Source: a virus
Length of the DNA: 58,928 bases
IMG/VR virus record: IMGVR_UViG_3300036945_000677
Location: 1-58,928 of that record
Strand: one strand, 5' to 3'
Shown here: piece after piece, positions 48,952-56,119 of the stretch
How the letters are laid out: every line of letters begins with the position of its first letter
How positions within the stretch are numbered: position 1 is the stretch's first letter
The notes under the pieces: generated by a model
Told to the model about the DNA's origin: nothing
What the model saw: the letters and a program-made list of their open reading frames with translations, nothing else
The model's database searches: none
Translations under genes and position numbers: made by a program

Positions 48952-49082
48952 AACCCTCTATGCAGATAAAGAGGGGACATGCGAGAGTAAATTGTGGTAT
49001 TCATAGAAAGCACACTAACAACATCCCGGAGCTTCTGTACTCCGGGATTTGTGTGTTTTTAACCACCCAAACTATTAACATT
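48952..49082 (+). other. Gap with intrinsic terminator
   Basis: No gene is visible. A 9-bp perfect stem (ATCCCGGAG / CTCCGGGAT) with an 8-nt loop at 49023-49048 is followed by a T-rich stretch (TTTGTGTGTTTTT) and terminates the tRNA-like tandem. The part before it contains AAACCCTCT / AGAGGGG-type complementarity (about 48952-48976). Confidence 0.6.
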
Positions 49083-49349
49083 ATGAGTATAGACATAAAA
49101 GATGTAAGACGTGCATATATCCTTGCACGAGTGTTGAATGTGCAGTATCAGTTTATACGAGATTTTGTAAATCCTGACCTGCGCAAAGCAATTAACGAGG
49201 CAAAATCTAAGAACTCGTTTTTTATCAAGCAAATCGATGAGAAGTTTAACAAACATCATCAGAACAAAGTCATTGACGAAGATGAGGAATTGGGTTACCA
49301 ACTCCTGGAACATCTGGAAGCATTGATGGACCCAAAGAACAAACAATGA
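49083..49349 (+). CDS. Small helical protein
   Basis: An 88-residue helical protein (VRRAYILARVLNVQYQFIRD; FIKQIDEKFNKHHQNKVIDE). The ATG at 49083 follows the terminator. The stop overlaps the next ATG (ATGA). Unknown function. Confidence 0.55.
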   Translation: MSIDIKDVRRAYILARVLNVQYQFIRDFVNPDLRKAINEAKSKNSFFIKQIDEKFNKHHQNKVIDEDEELGYQLLEHLEALMDPKNKQ

Positions 49350-49552
49350 AAAAATTAATATTAGCAACATTGTTATGCGGAATGTTTAGCAGTTGCACAG
49401 AAAACATGAGTGGTCATAGAACTACTGAAGAACGTGGTAAACTTCCTTACTATACAGATGAGTTTACTTGGGAAAATCATAATTATATTAGTAATCCTAG
49501 AGGAGGTATTATTCATAGTGAGTCTTGTAAATGCAAAGGAGGTAACAAATGA
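49346..49552 (+). CDS. Small lipoprotein
   Basis: A 68-residue protein with a lipoprotein signal (MKKLILATLLCGMFSSCTEN): positive start, hydrophobic stretch and lipobox FSSC with Cys17 as lipid site. The mature part is short and polar, ending CKCKGGNK. It would be attached to the host membrane. Phage lipoproteins often act in superinfection exclusion, which is only a suggestion here. Confidence 0.65.
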   Translation: MKKLILATLLCGMFSSCTENMSGHRTTEERGKLPYYTDEFTWENHNYISNPRGGIIHSESCKCKGGNK

Positions 49553-49767
49553 AAAACGAAGAAATTAAAAAAAATGTATCTGTAAGTAGCAGACTAAAAG
49601 ACATCACAGACGAAAAAGACCTTAAAGTTGTAGACTTTATTTTAGACTACACTTTTAAAGATGACAAAGAAATCTATACTAATGGAACAATGTTAGTTCC
49701 TTTATATAGAGTATTAGATGCAATTGCTCAAAAAGGAGAAGAATACAGAAGCGGAGGTATCAAATGA
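49549..49767 (+). CDS. Small hypothetical protein
   Basis: A 72-residue, Lys/Asp-rich protein (EIKKNVSVSSRLKDITDEKD; YRVLDAIAQKGEEYRSGGIK). It overlaps both neighbours by 4 nt and is preceded by GGAGGTAAC, one of the clearer ribosome sites in the window. Unknown function. Confidence 0.55.
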   Translation: MKNEEIKKNVSVSSRLKDITDEKDLKVVDFILDYTFKDDKEIYTNGTMLVPLYRVLDAIAQKGEEYRSGGIK

Positions 49768-49889
49768 AATACATCACATTTATTGTTTGGTTGCTACTCA
49801 CAGCAGCAATGTGTCTACTCATAATACCAGCAGCTATTGCTGGAGCAGTAGGGTGGTTTGAATTAAGTGACAAAATACTTGAATCTTAA
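49764..49889 (+). CDS. Single-span membrane peptide
   Basis: A 41-residue protein starting at an ATG that overlaps the previous stop (ATGA) and following GGAGGT. Almost the entire chain is hydrophobic (ITFIVWLLLTAAMCLLIIPA, then AIAGAVGWF), ending in a charged tail (ELSDKILES). A small membrane protein, possibly holin- or exclusion-like. Confidence 0.6.
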   Translation: MKYITFIVWLLLTAAMCLLIIPAAIAGAVGWFELSDKILES

Positions 49890-49905
49890 CATACGGAGGT
49901 AACAA

Positions 49906-50061
49906 ATGAGCAACGAAAAACAAAGTATATTAAAACAATTCCACAATGCAATGATTCAAGCGTGTTATCCCATTCATCCATTCCCCATATATGTGTTTAT
50001 GGTACTAGCATTATTATGTCCAATTGTATGTTATTTTTTACAACAAAACATATCGAGATAA
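49906..50061 (+). CDS. Single-span membrane peptide
   Basis: A 51-residue protein from an ATG at 49906 with GGAGGT just upstream. A polar N-terminus (MSNEKQSILKQFHNAMIQ) is followed by one membrane span (YVFMVLALLCPIVCYFL). Small membrane proteins follow one another here (49764, 49906, 50065, 50789), pointing to a host-membrane programme. Confidence 0.6.
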   Translation: MSNEKQSILKQFHNAMIQACYPIHPFPIYVFMVLALLCPIVCYFLQQNISR

Positions 50062-50064
50062 TAA

Positions 50065-50415
50065 ATGAAAACATTTAATTTAATTACTTTCATCAAAGAA
50101 GAGTGGTTTAATATTTTGATTTGTCTTCTTGCATATTTCAGCTACTGGATAGTTTTTCTACATCAAGCACCTGTTTATAACTACACTGTCAAAGTCACGT
50201 TCTGTGACAACCGTCCTACCAGGACAATCCATGATTACACATGGCGTACACCAGGTATTGACAATCAAGATCATTCCAAATACCGTGAAGTATTGTCTAA
50301 GTATGAGTTTACTTCCCAGGATGGTGAGGATTACACACTGTTAAACGTGTGTGAACTGACTATTGTAAATAAACAATTCATGGGTGACTATACCCTTTAT
50401 TCCAATCCTTATTAA
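50065..50415 (+). CDS. Membrane-anchored hypothetical protein
   Basis: A 116-residue protein with one N-terminal membrane span (about residues 13-34, WFNILICLLAYFSYWIVFLH) and a soluble domain of about 80 residues outside or inside (VKVTFCDNRPTRTIHDYTWR). It has four Cys in the soluble part or span. Unknown function. It starts 3 nt after the previous stop. Confidence 0.55.
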   Translation: MKTFNLITFIKEEWFNILICLLAYFSYWIVFLHQAPVYNYTVKVTFCDNRPTRTIHDYTWRTPGIDNQDHSKYREVLSKYEFTSQDGEDYTLLNVCELTIVNKQFMGDYTLYSNPY

Positions 50416-50420
50416 ATCCT

Positions 50421-50792
50421 ATGAAAATCCATAAAGTAAAAGAGTCTACTGACTCTACTCTGTATGCATTGAGCGAACCTGCTCATAATTACGTTAATTG
50501 TGTTCACTATGACGATGATGAAGTAAACAAAGCGAACCTAGTTGATGTTCGTGAGTGTGCTGACATTGTCTACAATTATTTGCTTGTACGTGCAGTAAAC
50601 GACAAGTTGGTATTCTATCCTGCTGACAACCAAGGTCACGGTTTGTCCAGTCCATTATTGATTGCAGATCCAGGAGTAAAGTTCGAACATCACTTTGTAA
50701 CCTTATACGGTAACAGGGTTGTGTTTGAAGACAAACTCGTTGTTTCAGCAAACTTTGACGACTACAACTGGAGTCCCGACCACAAATTATGA
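50421..50792 (+). CDS. Hypothetical protein
   Basis: A 123-residue acidic protein (YALSEPAHNYVNCVHYDDDE; NDKLVFYPADNQGHGLSSPL). No signal peptide or motif is recognised. It overlaps the next gene by 4 nt. Confidence 0.55.
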   Translation: MKIHKVKESTDSTLYALSEPAHNYVNCVHYDDDEVNKANLVDVRECADIVYNYLLVRAVNDKLVFYPADNQGHGLSSPLLIADPGVKFEHHFVTLYGNRVVFEDKLVVSANFDDYNWSPDHKL

Positions 50793-51019
50793 TGACCAAT
50801 GTTATCTTGTACATCACATTGCTGATGTTAGTAAGATATCTTATTTGGTGTTATCTATTTATGACTATTTACATCGGCATTGCTGCTTTTAGAACTAAAA
50901 GAATCAGCAGGTATCATGTTTATATATGGTTAACTGCACCAATCAGTACACCCTATCATTTATTACTCATGGTAGCAAGTTTTTTGACCAATCTGGACGA
51001 TGACTCCAGTGACAATTAA
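50789..51019 (+). CDS. Two-span membrane protein
   Basis: A 76-residue protein with two hydrophobic spans, about residues 4-28 (VILYITLLMLVRYLIWCYLF) and 44-66 (VYIWLTAPISTPYHLLLMVA), and an acidic tail (LDDDSSDN). Its size and topology would suit a holin-type protein, but no lysis gene is adjacent; the glucosaminidase is 7 kb downstream. Confidence 0.55.
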   Translation: MMTNVILYITLLMLVRYLIWCYLFMTIYIGIAAFRTKRISRYHVYIWLTAPISTPYHLLLMVASFLTNLDDDSSDN

Positions 51020-51051
51020 TTTTTTTCATTCACATTTTAATCAAATCTATT

Positions 51052-51552
51052 ATGCAAAGTGCAACAGCTCCAGGGAACGTTACGTTCTCTAAACCCACAG
51101 TAATACCTACAGATGCAGGTATGGTGGTTCGTGTAAACAAAGAAAACAAAGCTTTCGGTCATATCGTTCTTAAACACGCTCGTTTAGAGTTTAGTGAGAA
51201 CGGTTTTATGGACGAGAAGTTTGTAACCTGTCTTGTAAAAGGACCCATTGAAGTGCTTTCCCGCATGAACTGGAAACCATGGCAGGAATTACCAGGTAAA
51301 ATCGTTATTTCAGAATCTTTGACTCCATTCAGAGACAAAAGCTTTGAATACGACATCAAGATGAGCAACCGTGAAGACGGTGTAATCTTGCGTGTTGACG
51401 ACGAACCTATTTTCCGCAGGACATATTACTCTAGAAGTGAGTCCCGTGAAGACGTGTTAATCCAACATACTAACACCGATGAAGTTCGTGCACACATTGC
51501 TGCACGTGCTGACGTTGTCCGCGAAGAAATCGGAGCAGACTTCGATGATTAA
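51052..51552 (+). CDS. Conserved phage protein, possibly ssDNA-binding
   Basis: A 166-residue protein. The order FGHIVLKHARLEFSENGFMD, TCLVKGPIEVLSRMN, LPGKIVISESLTPF and VDDEPIFRRTYYSR is one I recall from a conserved phage protein family sometimes placed near replication genes. The beta-strand pattern and acidic C-terminus (EEIGADFDD) resemble single-stranded DNA-binding proteins, but this is a weak inference. It is followed by a strong terminator. Confidence 0.5.
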   Translation: MQSATAPGNVTFSKPTVIPTDAGMVVRVNKENKAFGHIVLKHARLEFSENGFMDEKFVTCLVKGPIEVLSRMNWKPWQELPGKIVISESLTPFRDKSFEYDIKMSNREDGVILRVDDEPIFRRTYYSRSESREDVLIQHTNTDEVRAHIAARADVVREEIGADFDD

Positions 51553-51582
51553 TAATCGTTAACATCACCAATTAACCTAAAA

Positions 51583-51607
51583 CCCCGGCAATTGTCGGGG
51601 TTTTTTG
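51583..51607 (+). terminator. Intrinsic terminator after the 166-residue gene
   Basis: CCCCGG pairs with TCGGGG (one G-T pair) around loop CAATTG, followed by TTTTTTG. It closes the operon that ends at 51552. Confidence 0.9.
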
Positions 51608-51634
51608 TATCTAAGTGTAGAAAATTTTGTTGAT

Positions 51635-51660
51635 ATCTACAAAACCTCTACATTTAACCC
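51635..51660 (+). promoter_or_regulatory. Repeat of the divergent-promoter motif
   Basis: ATCTACAAAAC-CTCTACATTTAACC repeats the order ATCTACAAAA ... CTCTACAAATTTAACC found at 39725-39760. It lies 38 nt before the ATG at 51698 and just after a terminator, so it is probably a promoter or operator for the next operon. Confidence 0.5.
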
Positions 51661-51697
51661 CCATTTATCAACCACCTATTATCAAAACTACAATCAC

Positions 51698-52201
51698 ATG
51701 TCAAATACTAAAAGCATCACAGCAACCGCTCAGGGATTGAATATCTACTACGAGCGCACCCAGCAGACTACACAGGTTAAGTACGAGAAATTGTACCAAA
51801 ACCAGCGTAACAATTCTACAAACCGCCACAACGGTCTACATCTTAACCCTATTCAGCGAAACATGTATCGCAGGGTTATGTATGGTTTAGGTGAATTCAC
51901 ACCAGAACAACTCCAAACTATGGATAAGGTGACTAAAACAGCTATTGAAGCAGATCACAACAGAGCAAAACGTGCTATCGAAAAATTGAAGTACGATATG
52001 ACCTATGCACCTGTGGACAAGTTGTTTAACGCCATTTTCCCCCATGTCAAAATTGGTAGCAAAACCTATGATCATCACGTGTCTTTACCATCACTCCGGG
52101 AATTGAGAATTTCAACGGAAACCGTGTGTCAGACATTGATTAACGCAGGATTGCTTCCTACTAACTTTTTTGGTCTTACCCCTGAAAAACTCGCATTATG
52201 A
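51698..52201 (+). CDS. Hypothetical protein, replication-region
   Basis: A 167-residue protein from the ATG at 51698 (MSNTKSITATAQGLNIYYER), preferred to an upstream start that would run through the promoter motif. It is basic and Asn/Tyr/Gln-rich at the start (YQNQRNNSTNRHNG), then helical. It overlaps the next gene by 4 nt and sits two genes before a helix-turn-helix protein. Unknown function. Confidence 0.55.
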   Translation: MSNTKSITATAQGLNIYYERTQQTTQVKYEKLYQNQRNNSTNRHNGLHLNPIQRNMYRRVMYGLGEFTPEQLQTMDKVTKTAIEADHNRAKRAIEKLKYDMTYAPVDKLFNAIFPHVKIGSKTYDHHVSLPSLRELRISTETVCQTLINAGLLPTNFFGLTPEKLAL

Positions 52202-52524
52202 ACATAAAAAATCTATTATCCAACGAGGAACTCCTCATGATCCACGCTCGCTTTGCTGAGCACGTAGCTGCCATTGAAGAAGCTGCAAAATCCAAGTTTA
52301 TCATCCGCACAGTAGAAATTGCTGATGCAGGCGTTGCAGCTACCAGGTTTCCTATTTCACAGGAACAAGCTGACAGTTTGTTAAATACAGAACAGTATTT
52401 AACTTCTAAATCGTTGATAAACAAGCTTGCACCAATGGTAGACTTGATCAAGGACGTTGGAATTACTGAACCCAAAATGCTTTCCGATGAAATTTGGAAG
52501 AATTCCGGTATCAGTCATTCTTGA
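52198..52524 (+). CDS. Hypothetical protein
   Basis: A 108-residue helical protein (NLLSNEELLMIHARFAEHVA; PISQEQADSLLNTEQYLTSK). It overlaps its neighbours on both sides. No motif is recognised. Confidence 0.55.
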   Translation: MNIKNLLSNEELLMIHARFAEHVAAIEEAAKSKFIIRTVEIADAGVAATRFPISQEQADSLLNTEQYLTSKSLINKLAPMVDLIKDVGITEPKMLSDEIWKNSGISHS

Positions 52525-52774
52525 TGAAAGTGTCCCGTTATCTACAAAAGGACTATACAGTATTCTCGTGTGCTTATGCGGTGCACGGGACTACTGTTAT
52601 CCAGGAACAGATTACCTCATCAATCTGACCGGGATGAGTCGTGCAACGCTGTACCGGCATCTGAAAGATCTGGAAACACGTGGTCTCATTCACAGGGCGT
52701 ATGACCCTTCAAAGAAGAAAATCATTACAAGGAACCTAGCATTCCTACAAGACAATTTGCTAGCAAACAATTAA
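52487..52774 (+). CDS. Helix-turn-helix (HTH_36-like) DNA-binding protein
   Basis: A 95-residue protein from the ATG at 52487 (MKFGRIPVSVILDESVPLST). The segment KGLYSILVCLCGARDYCYPG, TDYLINLTGMSRATLYRHLKDLETRGLI (in parts) is a winged HTH of the type found in replication initiators and phage regulators. It overlaps the previous gene by 38 nt in another frame. The three 16-bp inverted repeats 0.5 kb downstream are possible targets; inference. Confidence 0.75.
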   Translation: MKFGRIPVSVILDESVPLSTKGLYSILVCLCGARDYCYPGTDYLINLTGMSRATLYRHLKDLETRGLIHRAYDPSKKKIITRNLAFLQDNLLANN

Positions 52775-52778
52775 ACGC

Positions 52779-53285
52779 ATGAAAATATCAAAAATAGAAC
52801 AGATTCAAAAAGTGTTGTCCTCTTCAGGAGAAGAAAATACTCATGAGTTTATGGTTGCAAGTTTGGAACTCAATGAAGAAGGAATGCCTTCAAATCTTGG
52901 TTTTCAGTTCAGCGCATCTCCAATCACGTGTCTGGGAATGATCGACATGTTAATTGAACACCTCCAGGAACAGAAGAAAAATGTTTACAAGGTACTCAAG
53001 GAAAGACAAACCAGTGACACTAATGGACCGTTGTTCGGTATTGAGCAAGATCCTAAATCCGAAATAGAAGCTTCTAAGCAACGTTTGAAAGATTTAATGG
53101 ATAAACTGCCACCCGACATGAGAAAGTCTATTAAAAAGATCACAGATGTACTAGACAACGATCTTAGTGGTATTCTAAAGAAACGTGATCAAGAACAAGG
53201 TTCAAATGTAATGGATCAGATCATGAAAGAAATAAATAGTCGTTTCGGAAATGAAGGCAACAGTTACAAAGTCGATAATGACTAA
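52779..53285 (+). CDS. Hypothetical helical protein
   Basis: A 168-residue protein (EEGMPSNLGFQFSASPITCL; SEIEASKQRLKDLMDKLPPD; KKITDVLDNDLSGILKKRDQ). Mostly helical, acidic and Lys-rich. It ends 4 nt before the first inverted repeat. Unknown function. Confidence 0.55.
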   Translation: MKISKIEQIQKVLSSSGEENTHEFMVASLELNEEGMPSNLGFQFSASPITCLGMIDMLIEHLQEQKKNVYKVLKERQTSDTNGPLFGIEQDPKSEIEASKQRLKDLMDKLPPDMRKSIKKITDVLDNDLSGILKKRDQEQGSNVMDQIMKEINSRFGNEGNSYKVDND

Positions 53286-53289
53286 GATT

Positions 53290-53400
53290 GTCTCACCAGT
53301 GAGACACTGTGAAATTTTTCGCTCTATATAAGTACTCTATATAGTATATATATATAAGGGAAGTCTCACCAGTGAGACAACACTGTCTCATCAGTGAGAC
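53290..53400 (+). repeat. Three 16-bp inverted repeats, probable operator cluster
   Basis: GTCTCACCAGTGAGAC at 53290-53305 and 53363-53378, and GTCTCATCAGTGAGAC at 53385-53400. Each has 7-bp arms GTCTCAC / GTGAGAC around CA. The first pair flanks an AT-rich stretch with TATATAAG and TATATATATA that would melt easily. The set lies just upstream of a small DNA-binding-type gene. It is most likely a repressor or activator site; a replication origin with iterons is an alternative. Confidence 0.7.
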
Positions 53401-53468
53401 AACACAAGGGTAAAAAAACACCCTGTTTTGACAATAACCGGAGTTCCGGAAACTTGAAGATTACACTT

Positions 53469-53699
53469 ATGATAGACGATCCATTTGAAGGTAAAGCGAT
53501 CCTGGTGTATGACCTGTCGATCCCGTTAGAGAAACGTGTTGCTATTGAATTTCCAACCCAGAGACTGGCATCAGTGTACCTGGGAATATCAGAGAAAAGA
53601 ATCAATAATGCACTTAATCCTCTAAAGAAACGTAAAATTCTAAGTCCCATTCACAACAAAGAGTTCGCTGTGCGACTCAAAAAATTAAAGCAAAATTAA
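53469..53699 (+). CDS. Small DNA-binding-type protein
   Basis: A 76-residue protein from the ATG at 53469 (MIDDPFEGKAILVYDLSIPL); a GTG at 53394 would start inside the third repeat and is less likely. QRLASVYLGISEKRINNALNPLKKRKI reads as a helix-turn-helix with a basic end. It could bind the operator cluster 70-180 nt upstream and regulate itself and the ATPase gene that starts 5 nt later. Confidence 0.6.
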   Translation: MIDDPFEGKAILVYDLSIPLEKRVAIEFPTQRLASVYLGISEKRINNALNPLKKRKILSPIHNKEFAVRLKKLKQN

Positions 53700-53704
53700 A
53701 AAAC

Positions 53705-54502
53705 ATGTCAAACACAATATTTTTCAAAATCGATTTTAACGTAAAATCATTCAGACCAGTTTTACTTCCTGCACAAGAGGAAGCTTTATCAGAAACACTT
53801 GAAAGCTACGCAGACATTGCAGAAATCGTCATCCCTGACGAAGTTTGTATGCGTTATCCTATGAAAAGTGTATTTGCAACCAATGACTACACATACGGTA
53901 CAGACCGTGTACTTAAAATCAATTCAGTACACATCCTTCACTATGAAGAAGTAACGTATTACCATGGTGTGGACACTGCCGTTCAACCCAATCTTACTGA
54001 CCTGGACAAGTACTTTGAGTATTTGATCAATCAAGGTCAGGAAGCACTTGCCACCAAACTTAATTCTGGTTTTGCAGGTGCAGGATTGGTGTATGATTTA
54101 GCAGCTAAAGTTGCTGAAATCAAATCTGTTCCTGGAACCACTGCCGCAGTTGCAGGTTTCAGAGAAGAACTACAAGCAAAGTATCCTATCCCAGCACTTA
54201 AAGCTACTGGTTTTCACATCGAGCAAGACACCTGGGATCTTATGATCCGTAATGCAGTGCGTATGGAAAATACTTTGATGGTCGGGGCAACCGGAACTGG
54301 TAAAACAGAGTTGATCCAGCATTTAGCAGACTCTATGGGTAAAAAGCTTTACATCGTAGATATGGGTACTGTACAAGACGCACAATCAGCGTTGCTTGGC
54401 GTACACAGATTGAACGATAAAGGTTTCTCCGAGTTTGATTATGCTCCATTTGCTAAGTATATCCAGGAGGATTGTATCATCTTGTTAGACGAATTGAGTC
54501 GT
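53705..54502 (+). CDS. MoxR/CobS-like AAA+ ATPase, exon 1
   Basis: Residues 1-266 of a 430-residue protein that continues at 55558 after removal of a group I intron. After an N-terminal domain of about 170 residues, Walker A is G194-A-T-G-T-G-K200-T-E and the last residues are CIILLDELSR (Walker B, D262-E263). The next intron base gives an immediate TAA at 54503, so unspliced message makes a truncated protein without its C-terminal ATPase half. Phages often carry this ATPase with a VWA partner, as here with the gene at 56120. It would remodel protein complexes. Confidence 0.85.
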
Positions 54503-55557
54503 TAAAAAAAAGTAACAATTTATTGTATAAACTCTTCCAATACATTATATTATATATAACAAGTATATGTAATGTCAAGAATGGAAAAGCTCTTTGAAAA
54601 AAATGTAAACTGCTTAATAAACGCTTCAGGTGTTTATTATATTAAAGCAAATGAATGCAATTACGTCGGTAGTTCTGTTAACGTTAAAAATAGAATGTTA
54701 GAACACAGAAACAAACTGAAAACCAAAAAACACGAAAATTCGAGAATGCAGAACATTTTCAATAAGTACGGTGAAGAAAAGTTTTCATATTCCATTTTGG
54801 AAGTTTGTCCTGATATCGACACTAAAGATTTGTTAGTTAAAGAAAAGTACTGGATTGATTTATTACATCCTGTATTAAATAACAAATTAGATCCTGTTAC
54901 ACAAACTAATTGTGCTGTAAATAGTAAAACAGTATATCAGTTTGGTAAAGATGCTAAATTATTAAACAGTTATCCTTCTTGTAGTGAAGCTGAAAGAATT
55001 ACAAAAATTAGTAGTTCTGGCATTTCAGCTTGTGCAAGAGGTAAACTTCTTTCAACAGGTGGTTATCTTTGGAGTTATGACAATCGTTGTATTACAAAGT
55101 ATGACTTAGAAAGAAGTAAGTGGAAATGGAAAACTGTTAAAATAATTAACACTGAAACAGGTGAAGAATTAAGATTTGCAAACATTGCTAAAGCAGCTAG
55201 ACACATGTTGAAACCTGATGACAATTTTAATTCAATATGTGCAACTATCTCTTCTTTATGTAAAGGAAGAGGTAAGTTTTTAAAGAAAATATACAAATGT
55301 TGTTACGTGGAGTAGCGTCTCATTAAAAATTCTGTGAATTGCTGGAAAGCCCGATGGGGTAATCAGCAGCCAAGCTTCTCAGTAATGAGTTGAAGGTTCA
55401 ACGACTAGGTTATGGAATCCCACCAGGTAATGCTGAGGATAGTAAAAACCCACGAGCGCAGAACATACAGAAATGTATGATGATATAGTCTGAACTGTAG
55501 ATATATATATGAAACTACAGAAGTATGAGATAAAGAACTCATACGATAACATAATTG
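54503..55557 (+). mobile_element. Group I intron with homing endonuclease
   Basis: 1055 nt inserted between codons for DELSR and APLSAAN. The last exon base is T and the last intron base G, as group I splicing requires. The core elements lie after the endonuclease gene: P-like AATTGCTGGAAA (55337-55348), Q-like AATCAGCAGCC (55361-55371), R-like GTTCAACGACTA (55396-55407) and S-like GATATAGTC (55482-55490). GTTCA and TGAAC (55491-55495) give P7. The order and spacing suit subgroup IA. It is self-splicing and mobile by its endonuclease. Confidence 0.92.
54572..55315 (+). CDS. GIY-YIG homing endonuclease of the intron
   Basis: A 247-residue protein. G20-V-Y-Y-I, Y31-V-G-S-S, R41-xxx-H45 and E91 (LVKEKYWIDLL) are the GIY-YIG motifs in order. 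The C-terminal half has the NUMOD-type DNA-binding repeat VYQFGKDAKLL ... SCSEAERITKISSSGISACARG. It cuts intronless copies of the ATPase gene so that the intron is copied in. It ends in TAG, unlike most phage genes here, and is more AT-rich than its host gene, as expected for a mobile gene. It lies before the catalytic core. Confidence 0.93.
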   Translation: MSRMEKLFEKNVNCLINASGVYYIKANECNYVGSSVNVKNRMLEHRNKLKTKKHENSRMQNIFNKYGEEKFSYSILEVCPDIDTKDLLVKEKYWIDLLHPVLNNKLDPVTQTNCAVNSKTVYQFGKDAKLLNSYPSCSEAERITKISSSGISACARGKLLSTGGYLWSYDNRCITKYDLERSKWKWKTVKIINTETGEELRFANIAKAARHMLKPDDNFNSICATISSLCKGRGKFLKKIYKCCYVE

Positions 55558-56052
55558 GCTCCACTTAGTGCTGCAAATATCCTGTTCCCATGTCTTGACA
55601 GACGTCGTTACTTGCCAGTTGACATCGCTGGTGATGGTGAAGAGCGTCACATCGCTGTTCATGAAAACACCATGTTCTTTGCAACTGCCAACCTTGGTAG
55701 TGAGTACACTGGTACCCATGCTATTGACAGAGCGTTGTTAGACCGTTTCTTCCCGGTAGAATTAGACTATCCGTTGGAGAAAGCAGAGATCGACATCCTG
55801 AACAAACGTACAGGTGTTGACAAAAAGACTGCTAAAGCAATTGTCAAAGTAGCACGTCAGATCCGTCAACAGTTCAAAGAACAAGAACTATCGACTACTG
55901 TTTCCGTTCGTCACACGTTACAAACTTCATCGTTGGTAACAGACGGATTTGAATTAGGTAAATCCCTTATGCAGGTATTCTTACCATTGTTTGACGATGG
56001 TAATGGTGCAGGTGAACGCTCTAAAGTAAAGAGCATCATCGCTGCATTGTAA
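55558..56052 (+). CDS. MoxR/CobS-like AAA+ ATPase, exon 2
   Basis: Residues 267-430 of the spliced protein: APLSAANILFPCLDRRRYLP completes the helix after Walker B, then NTMFFATANLGSEYTGT is sensor 1 and DRALLDRFFPVELDYP the arginine-finger region. The MoxR-type pattern DEx-R-AP continues perfectly across the splice, which fixes the junction at 54502/55558. An ATG-like start at 55555 in the unspliced DNA is an artefact of the intron end (TTG GCT). A terminator hairpin follows. Confidence 0.9.
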   Translation, partial: APLSAANILFPCLDRRRYLPVDIAGDGEERHIAVHENTMFFATANLGSEYTGTHAIDRALLDRFFPVELDYPLEKAEIDILNKRTGVDKKTAKAIVKVARQIRQQFKEQELSTTVSVRHTLQTSSLVTDGFELGKSLMQVFLPLFDDGNGAGERSKVKSIIAAL

Positions 56053-56076
56053 AGTTTAACTCTTATCAATTTAACA

Positions 56077-56106
56077 CCCTCTGATGTAACAGTCAGAGGG
56101 TTATTT
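56077..56106 (+). terminator. Intrinsic terminator after the ATPase gene
   Basis: A perfect 8-bp stem (CCCTCTGA / TCAGAGGG) with an 8-nt loop, followed by TTATTT, starts 25 nt past the stop. A GTTTAACTC ... ATTTAACACC motif like that at 39740 lies between stop and hairpin. Confidence 0.8.
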
Positions 56107-56119
56107 AACTTATCACATT

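Noticed and set aside
53290-53400. CRISPR array
   Set aside because: Only three short palindromes with spacings of 57 and 6 nt; no regular spacers and no cas genes.
53705-56052. ATPase gene broken by frameshift or stop (pseudogene)
   Set aside because: The two halves join perfectly when the 1055-nt group I intron is removed, and the intron core and endonuclease are intact.
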